Assembly: GCF_000003815.2 (NCBI RefSeq)
Contig: NC_049979.1
Coordinates: forward strand, 1,471,384 to 1,510,429
Length of the DNA: 39,046 nucleotides
DNA from: Branchiostoma floridae
Taxonomy: Eukaryota; Chordata; Leptocardii; Amphioxiformes; Branchiostomatidae
Direction: 5' to 3'
The stretch's first letter is position 1, and each line of letters starts with the position of its first letter. Below the pieces are notes generated by a model, which saw only the letters and a program-made list of their open reading frames with translations, searched no databases and was not told the DNA's origin. Positions 7,701 through 14,659 of the stretch are shown piece after piece. The translations under genes were made by a program, and so were the position numbers.

Positions 7701-10398
7701 TCGAGTAATACATGGTGCAGAGAACTTTTTGAGACTATTAGACAATCCCGCCAGCCAAGACAATTTTTTAGCTTTGTTAGCGATCGAAAAGATTGAGCCA
7801 GCAGTTACTACAGACGATGATACCCAGGCTACAAACTGTACCTAAACCTCTGTATCAGTTCCTGTACCTGATGGTATGTGGTACACATACCTAGCTGCAC
7901 CAGTGCCCTAAGAGAGTGCTGATGTTTCCTACAGCACCACATGTTCTGTATCCGAATGAAAGCTTAATCTGTGTTGGTAGAATCTATAGTTGAAAAAGTT
8001 TAAAACTTGTCCCAACACAACAGAAGAAAGACTCACCATAAATTTTTGGTCAAACACGTCGAATCGTAAATCTGAAGTAGGTCAACGTGTTTGACCGAGA
8101 ATTGATGATGAGTCTTTCTTCTGTTGTGTTGGAACAAAGTTTAAACTTTTTCAAACATGTTCTGTCTGTTTGCTCTGTCCCCAGTTCCCCCCTCCTGGCT
8201 ACTGGGGACTCCCCTTCTCTACTCGCTACCCACACCTTAAAGTGAGTAGCTTCTGTCTGTGTTTACTGTCAAGTGTCTGTGCTACACACCTGTCCTGTTA
8301 TCCTCGGTCTGTCTCTGGACCCGTCCCTCTGCCCTAGGACAGAAATGTTGGGAAGGACAGCAATTTTTCCCTGTCCATCTGAACTTTATGACATGACACT
8401 GATAAAATTTGATTTTGTAAGCTTAAAATGATGATGAAAATGACAGATTTGACAAAGAAAATCGACAAAATGGGCTCCTAAACAACAAGTGGGCTGGAAA
8501 AAATGCAGTGATGTTAAGCTAGAGACAGCCACAATCTGTATACTGTAAACAGGGGTGCCTTAAAGCATTTGCACGAACCCTATGAAATCCGTACGAATAT
8601 TATGTGATACACACGAATCACTATGCGAAAACGCACAAATGTTATGAAATTTGCACGAATCACTATGGAAAAACGCACGGATATTATGAAATTCGCACGA
8701 ATCACTATGTGATTCAGACGAACCTTATGAGATTTGCATGATCCTTATGCAAAAACGGCGGCCGGGAGGAGGCATGATTTTGAGCATTTCTACCCGTGAT
8801 ATTTATATTTCAATGCATGGAATGGACATTTACCGTCACAAAGACGTCTTTGATAGCCTGTGAGCTACTGTTTTGCTTCATTTCGGTGTGTTACATCGTA
8901 TTTTCCGTCGCCGCCAATCAAAGCCGCCATCTTGAAAATCCCGCTCCGTCTGTCACGTGACCCCGGCGGTGGTGCGCAATNNNNNNNNNNNNNNNNNNNN
9001 NNNNNNNNNNNNNNNNNNNNNNNNNNNNNNNNNNNNNNNNNNNNNNNNNNNNNNNNNNNNNNNNNNNNNNNNNNNNNNNNNNNNNNNNNNNNNNNNNNNN
9101 NNNNNNNNNNNNNNNNNNNNNNNNNNNNNNNNNNNNNNNNNNNNNNNNNNNNNNNNNNNNNNNNNNNNNNNNNNNNNNNNNNNNNNNNNNNNNNNNNNNN
9201 NNNNNNNNNNNNNNNNNNNNNNNNNNNNNNNNNNNNNNNNNNNNNNNNNNNNNNNNNNCGTGTGTATCACATAATATTCGTACGAATTTCATAGGGTTCG
9301 TGCTTAGGCACCCCTGGTAAATTCATTTACTTTTGCAGTGGCTTTACATTGTGGTTGTTGGAAAAAAGAGGATCTTGCAGTGTTTTAAAATCAAAAGTTG
9401 AAACAATTCAGTTGTACAGTAGTATTACATTTTTGACATGCATGTTCATAGTCTAAGTGTCATGAACTCGAAATGGTGAGGTCCCCTTAAAAGCACAGCT
9501 TCCTTTCTTTTCAAGTGCATGTCACTAGGTGAGAAGCAAAAGTACATGTAAAGATGTGGTTGAAACTATGACATTCTAGTATGCTGTTTGTATTCTCTTG
9601 TTAAGTGCTGTTTGTTTACTTGTTTGTTTGTTTGTTTTGTAGAACTGCCGTTACGGTCTGTCCTGCACCAGGCCCGACTGTGTGTTCACCCACCCCAACC
9701 TGCCGCCACCCTCTGCATTCAAGTGGAGCGCCACCCGACACATCAGGTTGGTACCGCAGGGGAAGGGGGACAGGCAGTGGAAATACACATTCAATGTCAA
9801 TGGATTGTTATAAATTCTCACAAAGTATTCATAAAGATAAAGATTTTTTTAAACTGCAAACTGCTCTTGAAAATGCAAATGTACTTCATTAATGAATGCA
9901 AAGTTAACATAATTCTTAACATTCAGATATTACAAGTTGAATGCATGTAGGCCATATAGGCTGCAGTTAGCTTTCCTTCAACCAGATCCTTGAGATTGTA
10001 CAGGTTATCTAGTTGTGAATGGTTCATATTTTATGACTACCACAATCTTTGTCTTCTTGTGCCTTACCTTTGTTTTCCATTGAAATCCAAATTGTCTTCA
10101 GCCTGAGTTTTTTCTTACATGTTTCCTATTGGACATCTTTCCAATTGTCCTCATGCATAGTTAGGGTGTAAAAGATCAGTTTCTCCAGATCTAATCAGTT
10201 TCACTGACGAAAACTAGTGGATGCTAGTTGAAACATCTGACCGTTTCCAAAGTCATATCTAGTTGCTTGAGCAACTACTTTTTGGCATATCTTATTACCT
10301 GGATGTCTAACCTTCATCGACGTACTTTGTCTTTTTGCAGCGAGAGGAAGTTTGCAGATGAGACCAAAGTGACACACGTACCAACACTTTCCTCGTGA
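1640..10398 (+). CDS. ZC3H14: ZC3H14/Nab2-family poly(A)-binding CCCH zinc-finger protein, 3' part of gene (nine exons, introns included in span)
   Basis: Nine exons (1640-1717, 3384-3522, 3942-4059, 4909-5032, 6045-6193, 7315-7448, 8185-8241, 9643-9746, 10341-10398) join in one frame to about 319 codons ending in TGA. The product carries five CCCH fingers: two of C-x5-C-x5-C-x3-H, then three of C-x5-C-x4-C-x3-H. The signature stretches CKNGDEC, KCLFIHPNC and CTRPDC are those of ZC3H14. Family members are nuclear proteins that bind poly(A) RNA through these fingers and limit poly(A) tail length. The N-terminal PWI-like domain of the family is absent and must be encoded left of the window. All splice phases agree: 2 at 1717, 0 at 3522, 1 at 4059, 2 at 5032, 1 at 6193, 0 at 7448, 0 at 8241, 2 at 9746. 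Family assignment is very secure; the first exon and the 57-nt exon are less so. Confidence 0.93.
1821..1938. mobile_element. Foldback element, family H
   Basis: Ends TACTGTAAATGC and CATTTACAGTA with inner arms GCGGTGGTTTAATGTTCG / CGTGAAATTAAATCCCCGC form an imperfect palindrome. Related sequence occurs at 2956-3358. Confidence 0.6.
2174..2314. mobile_element. Foldback (hairpin) element
   Basis: Arms CCAGGCAGATTTATCGGTGG... and ...CCACCGGTAAATCTGCCTGG pair over roughly 60 bp each, including GCATAAGATAGTATCAA / TTGATACTATCTTATGC. No coding capacity; a MITE-like foldback. Confidence 0.8.
2769..2948. mobile_element. Foldback element, family A (fullest copy)
   Basis: Arms ATGCCAAAAAGCAGTTACTC...GGAAACGGTCAGACGTTTCA and the reverse complement pair over ~65 bp. 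Related copies or partial copies are at 4282-4413, 10203-10325 and 36628-36774. Confidence 0.8.
2956..3358. mobile_element. Family H element interrupted by an assembly gap
   Basis: The left end TACTGTAAATGCATTTAAGT and the right end AGTTACAGTA enclose palindromic GCGG/CCGC-rich arms (ATTCGCGGTGG / CTACCGCGAAT at 3283-3329) and the N run at 3090-3262. It could be two elements. Confidence 0.45.
3090..3262. other. Assembly gap (173 N)
   Basis: Undetermined bases inside inverted-repeat sequence; no statement possible on content. Confidence 0.99.
3384..3522 (+). CDS. ZC3H14: ZC3H14 exon with VTLDG motif and acidic segment
   Basis: The exon starts after CCCAATCAG and reads VPKKRPASPKFIVTLDGV, then a proline/glycine patch and an acidic stretch (GDEADDEAGEGS), and ends PSEPE in phase 0. 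SPKFIVTLDGV followed by prolines is a recognisable ZC3H14 segment upstream of the fingers. It begins only 26 bases after the end of a foldback element at 3358. Its donor GAG|GTGTTT runs straight into a (TTTG)n tract, and the last ~27 exon bases are repeated twice more in the intron. Confidence 0.88.
3525..3646 (-). mobile_element. tRNA-derived SINE fragment with (CAAA)n tail
   Basis: Read on the minus strand this ends in GCTATTCAAAAC(AAAC)n, and its body (CATGACTAG...CTTACAGC...AGCTGTTTACCGGC) matches the better preserved copy at 3805-3938. It lies exactly between two copies of the exon end, as an insertion flanked by a target-site duplication would. The duplicated stretch, about 29 bp, is long for a target site. 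Confidence 0.5.
3647..3804 (+). repeat. Two extra copies of the exon end and splice donor
   Basis: The exon end plus donor at 3496-3524 (GAGGGGAGCGGGCCGTCAGA and on to GAGGTGTTTG) recurs at 3647-3675 with one change (CCGGAG to CCTGAG) and at 3779-3804 in a more diverged form (GAGCGGACCATCAG...GAGGTGTTTG). Each copy has a GT donor (3674, 3803) followed by (TTTG)n. Reading on from the genuine donor meets a stop at 3568-3570, so use of either copy would truncate the protein before the fingers. Confidence 0.85.
3805..3938 (-). mobile_element. tRNA-derived SINE, minus strand
   Basis: The reverse complement begins GGTGGTGAGTGGTTAGGG (box A-like), has GGGTTCAAATTC (box B-like) about 30 bases on, and ends GGCTATTCAAAAC(AAAC)n. 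This is a pol III promoter head with a short simple-repeat tail. Its head abuts the acceptor of the exon at 3942, so the pyrimidine-rich tract before that exon is SINE-derived. Confidence 0.55.
3942..4059 (+). CDS. ZC3H14: ZC3H14 exon, linker before zinc finger 1
   Basis: The acceptor CCCACCTCAG is followed by VPAKRMKVSPSLAPPRVQ and then GNVQQVTFTLDDSD, in frame with both neighbours. The donor is GACG|GTACGTGG; the G joins AG of the next exon to make Glu. The stretch QVTFTLDDSD is a third, weaker variant of the VTLDG motif. The segment is basic and proline-rich, likely disordered. Confidence 0.85.
4282..4413. mobile_element. Foldback family A, partial copy
   Basis: CATATGATTTTGGAAATGGG...CAGATAGTATCC pairs with GGATGCTATCTGAAATGTCT...CCATTTCCAAAAACATAT. 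The outer arms of the 2769 copy are missing. Confidence 0.7.
4556..4822. mobile_element. Foldback element, family B
   Basis: Arms (CCTCAGAGCTTCTAACTGGA / TCCAGTTAGAAGCTCTGAGG, TAGCCGATGTAGATGGCACT / AGTGCCATCTACATCGGCTA) pair over more than 60 bp, extending outward through ACCAGTTTTTCTC / GAGAAAAACTGGT. Related copies at 11519-11662 and 33884-34067. Confidence 0.8.
4909..5032 (+). CDS. ZC3H14: ZC3H14 exon, zinc finger 1
   Basis: The acceptor CTGCCCCACAG opens EEMDVSTGEAAAVEKKLERC, followed by finger 1, C-HFWPA-C-KNGDE-C-PVM-H (C-x5-C-x5-C-x3-H). The exon ends TPCR, whose Cys is the first ligand of finger 2, so finger 2 is split between exons. The donor is AG|GTAACA. CKNGDEC is close to invariant in animal ZC3H14. 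A PIF/Harbinger-like element starts 34 bases into the next intron. Confidence 0.95.
5066..5420. mobile_element. PIF/Harbinger-like MITE, family D copy 1
   Basis: Ends GGCCACACCAATTTATAATT and AATTAAATTGGTGTGGCC; 355 bp, non-coding, inserted just after the finger 1 exon. Flanks are CTA left and TTA right, so its target duplication is eroded or imperfect. Confidence 0.7.
5538..5694. mobile_element. Inverted-repeat element with GGTACC-type ends and GGTCCA repeats
   Basis: TACGGGTGGGTACTGGTAC and GTACCGGTACCCAGCCCTA bracket a core of GGTCCAGGT repeats facing ACCTGGACC. A lone similar end, TACTGGTACCCACCCCTACT, lies at 23999-24018. Confidence 0.6.
6045..6193 (+). CDS. ZC3H14: ZC3H14 exon, zinc fingers 2 and 3
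   Basis: The acceptor TTGTTTTCCAG is followed by NFPKCKYGEKCLFIHPNC, completing finger 2 (C-x5-C-x5-C-x3-H), then finger 3, C-KFDAK-C-SRKD-C-PFT-H. It continues ASRRQISPAKASPFYS and ends in phase 1 at TCCA|GTAAGC. Every zinc ligand is present. This is the best conserved part of the gene. Confidence 0.96.
6254..6572. mobile_element. hAT-like MITE, ACCTGCA-repeat type
   Basis: Terminal repeats CAGGGCTCGAAAT / ATTTCGAGCCCTG are flanked by a perfect 5-bp duplication, CTATC (6249-6253, 6573-6577). The interior has repeated GTGCAGGT / ACCTGCAC motifs near both ends. 319 bp, no transposase. Confidence 0.85.
6600..6790. repeat. ATT/GAT microsatellite and possible LINE 3' tail
   Basis: (ATT)n and (GAT)n runs at 6612-6675 lead to TTGCAATTTGAATAAAG, the kind of 3' end seen in truncated non-LTR elements. 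No open frame. Confidence 0.4.
7202..7326 (+). repeat. Duplicated splice acceptor flanking a retroelement tail
   Basis: Two copies of GGCATGTTGTTG...CCCCTCC..CAG|GCCCAGCCCAGC lie at 7202-7237 and 7287-7326. Each has a usable-looking acceptor (AG at 7224-7225 and 7313-7314) and the first 12 bases of the exon. Between them sits a ~49-bp piece, GACATGCTTTGACCCTGG...AATAAA(CAAA)n, the shape of a 5'-truncated non-LTR element or SINE tail. The upstream acceptor leads to a stop (TAA at 7261-7263) within 13 codons; the downstream one gives the full protein. Confidence 0.85.
7315..7448 (+). CDS. ZC3H14: ZC3H14 exon, zinc finger 4
   Basis: The acceptor CCCTCCCGCAG opens a proline-rich linker, PAQPAFTFPSPVTPAPPPP, then finger 4, C-RFYPN-C-TRTD-C-TFL-H, ending HPK in phase 0 at AAG|GTAAGA. 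Finger and linker match the ZC3H14 order. This exon start is the downstream of two duplicated acceptors; only this one keeps the frame open. Confidence 0.93.
7591..7830. mobile_element. Inverted-repeat element, AGCCTGG-type ends
   Basis: GTAGCCTGGAATCCATCC at the left and GATACCCAGGCTAC at the right suggest a terminal inverted repeat; the interior GAGCCAGCAGTTACTACAGA matches the foldback at 11219-11324. Boundaries are approximate. Confidence 0.45.
7990..8152. mobile_element. Foldback element, family C
   Basis: Arms TGAAAAAGTTTAAAACTTGT...CAACACAACAGAAGAAAGAC and GTCTTTCTTCTGTTGTGTTG...AAACTTTTTCA pair over ~60 bp around a loop with GTCAAACACGT / ACGTGTTTGAC. It ends 33 bases before the microexon. 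Confidence 0.85.
8185..8241 (+). CDS. ZC3H14: Candidate 57-nt symmetrical microexon of ZC3H14
   Basis: A strong acceptor (TTTGCTCTGTCCCCAG) and a strong donor (AAA|GTGAGTAG) bound 57 nt with phase 0 on both sides, reading FPPPGYWGLPFSTRYPHLK. Inclusion adds 19 residues between fingers 4 and 5; skipping joins HPK directly to NCRYG, the spacing I recall from vertebrate ZC3H14. It begins 33 bases after a foldback element (7990-8152), so it may have been recruited from that area. No family counterpart is known to me. Confidence 0.55.
8550..9316. mobile_element. hAT-like element with CAGGGGTGCC ends and internal repeats
   Basis: Ends CAGGGGTGCCTTAAAGCA and GTGCTTAGGCACCCCTG, extending into GTACGAATATTATGTGAT / ATCACATAATATTCGTAC arms, are flanked by a perfect 5-bp duplication, GTAAA (8545-8549, 9317-9321). 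CACGAATCACTATG recurs three times in the left part. The interior turns GC-rich before the gap at 8981, so a longer core is possible. Confidence 0.85.
8981..9258. other. Assembly gap (278 N)
   Basis: Undetermined bases inside the CAGGGGTGCC element. Confidence 0.99.
9643..9746 (+). CDS. ZC3H14: ZC3H14 exon, zinc finger 5
   Basis: The acceptor (TTTG)n-TTTTGTAG opens finger 5, C-RYGLS-C-TRPD-C-VFT-H, then PNLPPPSAFKWSATRHI, ending in phase 2 at ATCAG|GTTGGT. CTRPDC and the FKW motif after the finger are typical of the ZC3H14 C-terminus. The polypyrimidine tract is again a TTTG repeat. Confidence 0.95.
10203..10325. mobile_element. Foldback family A, partial copy before the last ZC3H14 exon
   Basis: GAAACATCTGACCGTTTCCA and AGTTGCTTGAGCAACTACTT match the right arm of the 2769 copy. 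It ends about 15 bases before the acceptor at 10340. Confidence 0.7.
10341..10398 (+). CDS. ZC3H14: ZC3H14 last coding exon
   Basis: The acceptor CTTTTTGCAG is followed by SERKFADETKVTHVPTLSS and TGA at 10396-10398. The short hydrophilic tail after finger 5 fits the family. The acceptor lies directly after a copy of foldback family A (10203-10325), so that element sits in the branch-point region of this exon. Confidence 0.85.
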
Positions 10399-11218
10399 TG
10401 GCTGTAGCACAGACTCGAGAGAACCACTGCAGAAGTACCCGGCCATTGCAGCACTGTTTTACTCCATTTGAGGGATGTTGTTTGATGACTCACAAGCTTT
10501 TGGAAGCCAACTGTATTTTGTTATGGCACCATTTATCTTGTGTAACACAGAACTGGTTTTCTTGCCTGTGAAAATATGAAGTAATCAGTTCCGTACGAAT
10601 TAGAGAAGGTGCTAGTACGTACGTAGGTTGTACCATTGTCTGTTCCTGGAAGATGAACTTTAAGACAACTGACACCTTACAGCAGGTTTGCAGCTGTCAT
10701 GAACTAAGTTGTCTCTAACTTTAATTTGTTTTCCATCCCAATAATTGTTTGGGAGCCCTTGTTGGTCATAAGACCTACCATTTTAAGCTTACGTTTTCGT
10801 CAATTTCATTTCAGGAAGTTTTGATTTTTGGATGGACGGGGTGAATTTTTTTTTCCTTTGTCCAAAAAAGCAAGTTTCCGTAGGAATTAGTTCTAGAGAC
10901 AGCCCTGCTGTTTCAGGACTTGATTTACTTCTCTGTAAGCACAAGTTACATGGATGTAAGACTGTAGCTTAGCAAAACTTACTGTTTGTATATGGAAGCC
11001 ATATTTTCACTTTTTTTCTTTTTTAATCTCCCAATTGTTGGGTTAACTATGAACTACTTGTATCAGTATTATACATATATGTATGTATATTAATGATCAT
11101 TTGGTACTCTAATGTCAGCTTTTTAGAGTTACGACAACTCTTGTCTTTGAATGAATTTGTTCATCATTTGAGTTGAGTTTCCATTTCCAGACTATCCTAT
11201 GACATGTGGCACGTTGCT

Positions 11219-11324
11219 AGTCTGAGTACCATCCTCAGTAGTGACTGCCTGCTCAATACTTTTGCTTGCTATCCACAAGCGAAAGAATTGAGCCAGCAGT
11301 CACTACCAAGGATGGTGCTCAGGC
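11219..11324. mobile_element. Foldback element in the ZC3H14 3' UTR
   Basis: CTGAGTACCATCCTCAGTAG...TGACTGCCTGCTCAATA pairs with ATTGAGCCAGCAGTCACTAC...GGATGGTGCTCAG. If transcribed it would fold into a long hairpin in the UTR. Confidence 0.75.
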
Positions 11325-11518
11325 GAGCACATTGGGTATTATGTTAAGGCATCAATGTACACATTTTTGCCACATCATAGGACGACTGCTTTTCCTTTAA
11401 CATGGATTGTAGGCTTGTGTAGTGGTAAAGTATCCCACTATTGAATAGCAGGGTCAGGGACTGTATTATCTGCTTTGCTGTCAGAATGCCGGATAGCAAT
11501 TAACTACACTTCTAGTGT

Positions 11519-11662
11519 AGGATATAGGAGAATTCTTTTTACACAGCCAGCAGGTACTTACATTGTTTACGTTTTGATGTCTCTCAGACACCTTTGTCAG
11601 AGCTTCTGCTTCTTGCAGCTATATCATATGTAGCCGATGTAGGTGGAACTTTTGCGGTGAGA
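11519..11662. mobile_element. Family B partial copy in the 3' UTR
   Basis: AGGATATAGGAGAATTCTTT...CAGCAGGTACTTA...GATGTCTCTCAGACACC matches the left arm of the 33884 element; the right arm is missing. Confidence 0.65.
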
Positions 11663-12223
11663 AAACAATCCCAACTGTGGCTAAGCTTCTATCCCCCCTT
11701 GTCCCAGTACACTTCTAGTGGTTGCTGTTTTTTGAAGAAAAATGAAAGTCAACTCAAACTAGATTAGTTCAGTGATTTATTTGAGATACACTTGTCATGT
11801 CAGAGAAGACGTACACTATGTTAAGTATGTGTACAGGTTCATTGTACCGGGAAACTTCTCCAAGCTCTTTTTGACAAGCACAGTGAACACTAACAGTGGA
11901 CCACAGCATACTGTCCTAAAGACTGCGACCCCTTTCTAGTAGCATGTATATCGTGTGAATTACATCCAGCGGGATTCAAACTCACGACTTTTTGGTCTAG
12001 ATTTATGGCCACTAGAATATGTGTGCTACCACACTTAAATGTGCTGTGGTGCCAGATTAAAGTTTGTATACAGTTAATCGCCTGAATGCATGTCTTGAGT
12101 CATGCACAGGTCTGAAATGTCTCAAACAGATTTATTATGTAGATCAGTTGTAGTGGTTACCTATTTGTACAGAACTTGTTTTCCACTCCCCTTACTTGTC
12201 TCACACTACATTATATACTACAC

Positions 12224-12231
12224 TGTATATA
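12224..12231 (+). promoter_or_regulatory. Pumilio response element TGTATATA
   Basis: An exact UGUANAUA match in the ZC3H14 3' UTR, about 180 bases before the poly(A) signal. The sequence is AT-rich here, so a chance match is possible. Confidence 0.35.
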
Positions 12232-12389
12232 TGAAGTTCAACAACATAGCACAAGAAAATAGTATCGTAACTGTTGCATATTACACCAGCATGACATTTG
12301 ATTGAAACTTGTTTTCAGAAGAGAATAGTGCAGATGGTGCATCCATGTCTCCTGAACGCTTCATTTACCATTTTTATGTAAAGCAAACA

Positions 12390-12397
12390 TGTAAATA
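12390..12397 (+). promoter_or_regulatory. Pumilio response element TGTAAATA
   Basis: This is an exact match to UGUANAUA, 8 bases upstream of the poly(A) signal. A second exact match, TGTATATA, is at 12224-12231. Pumilio proteins bind such sites in 3' UTRs to repress or destabilise mRNA. Confidence 0.45.
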
Positions 12398-12405
12398 TTG
12401 TTCAT

Positions 12406-12411
12406 AATAAA
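12406..12411 (+). terminator. Poly(A) signal AATAAA of ZC3H14
   Basis: AATAAA is followed after ~25 bases by a GT-rich region, the usual layout of a cleavage/polyadenylation site. It is the only perfect signal seen between the stop and the next gene. Confidence 0.7.
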
Positions 12412-12425
12412 CTGTTCCACAAAGT

Positions 12426-12899
12426 ATGATTATGGCTTTGTTGTGTATTTCAATACATGTACAGAAATAACAATGGAAGTGTAAGTTGTGATTTTTTAGG
12501 TCAAAAAAATATTTTCCATGTTTTTTTTGTTTTTTTTATGACTGTTTAGAAAACTGACATGCAGCATGGTCTAATTCTTATTAAGTAAGCTATGGAAGTC
12601 ATGGATAGCTGACATATATAATGATCTTAGTATGATATAAGACCAATCAAATTCAGTATTTGTGCATATGTGGTAGGGGAAAGTTTTGGAAAACACTACA
12701 AGTAAAATCGTTTTCATAGCCTAGTTGCCTCAGCTAGGGGAAAGTTGAAAATTACATGCAGAAGTATGAATGTAACGTATTCAAGACTAATTCCGGACCT
12801 CAGCCGATCACCCAACTCCTAAGGCTAAATAGTTTCCTCACTTGATCAATATCTAATATCATCTACTGCCCGATACGTCCATGACTAGTTTGGTAAAAC
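12426..12899. other. Intergenic spacer between ZC3H14 and the PAK gene
   Basis: AT-rich sequence with a T-rich run near 12520-12540; no coding or repeat structure recognised. Confidence 0.5.
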
Positions 12900-13620
12900 T
12901 AAAAGTAAACTCTTGGCGGAGAGCACCGACAAGTAGTCGTACAGCAGCGACATCTAGCGATAATTGACCTCACTGCAGCATGATTGTCCCAGGGTCCCTT
13001 GTTGCGGTCGCCACAATGCCCCGGATGTAGGGTGTACACAACTCTTTCAAGATGGCGTAGGGTCCAACGACCTGAAGAATTTCTTGCATATTTTCGACAA
13101 TTATCGCAAAGGTGAGTGCAATTACCTTCTCAAACTCGCACGGAATTGACGGAAAATCCCCTCATGTCCAAGGGCACAGCCTGAAACTGCCGTAGTCAAG
13201 TAGAAACTTGATGGTAAGTGAGGGACGCTTTGGCGCCCGAGGGAGATTTAAAATTTTGTCAAGATGGCAGCCGTCACGGCCGGGAGGGGGGTGGGTGACT
13301 CACTCTTCTCGCTAGCTCGCGAATTCCCGAGTCGTTTGATCACACTTGTAGTCAAGGTACAGTCCGATCGTTTTGTGTACCGACGCGAGGGACGTTGTTG
13401 AGCGAGGTTTTGAGTCGATCTAGTTTTCTGCAAGAGTCCGAAGTCAGTTGGTCCCCACGCGACGGCTGAAACCCGATACCCGGGAGTCTTGGTCGCTTCC
13501 TGCCTCCTCTTGTTTTCATTCGGACGCGCGTGCTCCATTCGTCTCGGGAAATCGCACCAAACTAACCTACAGGAAAAGAGGGGGACAAGGAACACAAACA
13601 TGCGGCCAGACCAGGTACTT
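12900..13620 (+). promoter_or_regulatory. Probable promoter and 5' exon region of the PAK gene
   Basis: A CpG-richer stretch starts about 500 bases after the ZC3H14 poly(A) site. It contains two AAGATGGC motifs (13053-13060 and 13261-13268), the core of YY1 sites often found near start sites, and several donor-like junctions: CAAAG|GTGAGT (exon end 13111), GATG|GTAAGT (13213), TCAAG|GTACAG (13356) and CCAG|GTACTT (13614). The start site cannot be fixed from sequence. The next gene on this strand is the PAK gene, so these are its likely leader exons. Confidence 0.5.
13600..13614 (+). CDS. Candidate alternative first coding exon end (MRPDQ)
   Basis: ATG with A at -3 opens five codons (MRPDQ) and ends CAG|GTACTT in phase 0. 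Spliced to 30256 it would read [13 protein letters not shown] in frame. It may simply be untranslated leader. Confidence 0.25.
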
Positions 13621-14559
13621 ATTTAGGGTTAGAACTTATTCATTTTTCACCGAGCGTTTTGGCCAAGTTTTGGCTTGTGTCAGGCGGGGACCGGAACCAA
13701 GGTCACCAGAAAGATCGAAGATCAGAAAACTGGACTTGGACAGTTCACAGCGCAGGAACCGCTGAGATGGGCCTTATGGGCACGATAAGGGTAGTCAGCA
13801 CTATCTGACATGGAGCAGAACATAAGATAGTGACTTCAAAGTGGTCTGCAGACAGTTTGGCAGTGTCAGATAAATTATTTGTGCTGTCACTGTCGAAACT
13901 ACAAGCTGTCAAATATTGACAGTGCAGTGTAACCAGTGTTCGTGTAGATATGTCAAAACTGAAGAGCATTGACCCATGACAATGAAGGCTCATGTTGATA
14001 GTGTACATTTTTTCTGAGTCATTGTTGTAAAGTACATACTACTATTACTAGTAGTACCTGTACTGTCTGGGAAAGTACTAGTAGGCATGGGTGTCCAGCT
14101 GGAACTGTCTAGTCCTGTTGCCATTTGCGGAACATCTTTTTTTTTGCAGACATGTTCAAACCAAGGAACATTGAAACATATTCAAAGCACAACCTTTTTC
14201 CTATCCCCATGAGTCATGGTTATAAAGTACTGGGAGAGTAGTTTATGATTGTGTTCTGGCCCTCCCCAGTCCTGCTGCCTTTTACTCAATGGTAATCCCT
14301 GCTATTATATGGATGATTGTGTCTAATGATGAGTGTCATATCTCCCTCCTCCTCCCTTCCTCCTGTAAACTCCAGAGAAAACACCTGTTCCTTGTCTCTG
14401 TCACAGGACAGCGAAGCCTCTCTTTTGTTTTTCCTGACCCCAAACTTCAAAAGACTTTAAATTTTAATCCGTTTGTCATGCTGATCAGTGTCCCGAGGGC
14501 CTGAGGTTGTCGTCATGAATATTCATAGCTGTTTGAATTGTTCCACTCAGTCTGGTTCT

Positions 14560-14659
14560 CCCCTAAGATAAGCAACAGTTGGGACCTAACAGAGCAGAGA
14601 GTAGGGGCTTGTCGGTTGGGAGCCGGTTGTTTTAGAAGCGCACGATGCCAGGAGAACAG
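14560..14659 (+). CDS. Candidate alternative first exon with MPGEQ start
   Basis: ATG at 14645 (A at -3) opens MPGEQ and ends ACAG|GTAAAT, a good donor, in phase 0. Joined to 30256 it reads [13 protein letters not shown]. Only 14645-14659 is putative coding; the rest would be leader, with an arbitrary left bound. Confidence 0.3.

Larger units (their letters stand above)
10399..12425 (+). other. ZC3H14: ZC3H14 3' UTR
   Basis: About 2 kb follow the stop without a convincing coding segment. The first AATAAA I find on this strand is at 12406-12411, with a GT-rich stretch (GGCTTTGTTGTG) about 25 bases downstream. The UTR holds foldback copies (11219-11324, 11519-11662) and two Pumilio-type sites. 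The exact cleavage site is inferred. Confidence 0.7.

Noticed and set aside
11940-12030. Minus-strand tRNA-like segment (GAGTTTGAATCCC)
   Set aside because: Only a box B-like match; no convincing box A or folding.
13248-13765. 105-117-codon frames on both strands near 13.5 kb
   Set aside because: CpG-rich promoter/leader region; arginine-rich peptides typical of GC-biased chance frames, no homology recognised.
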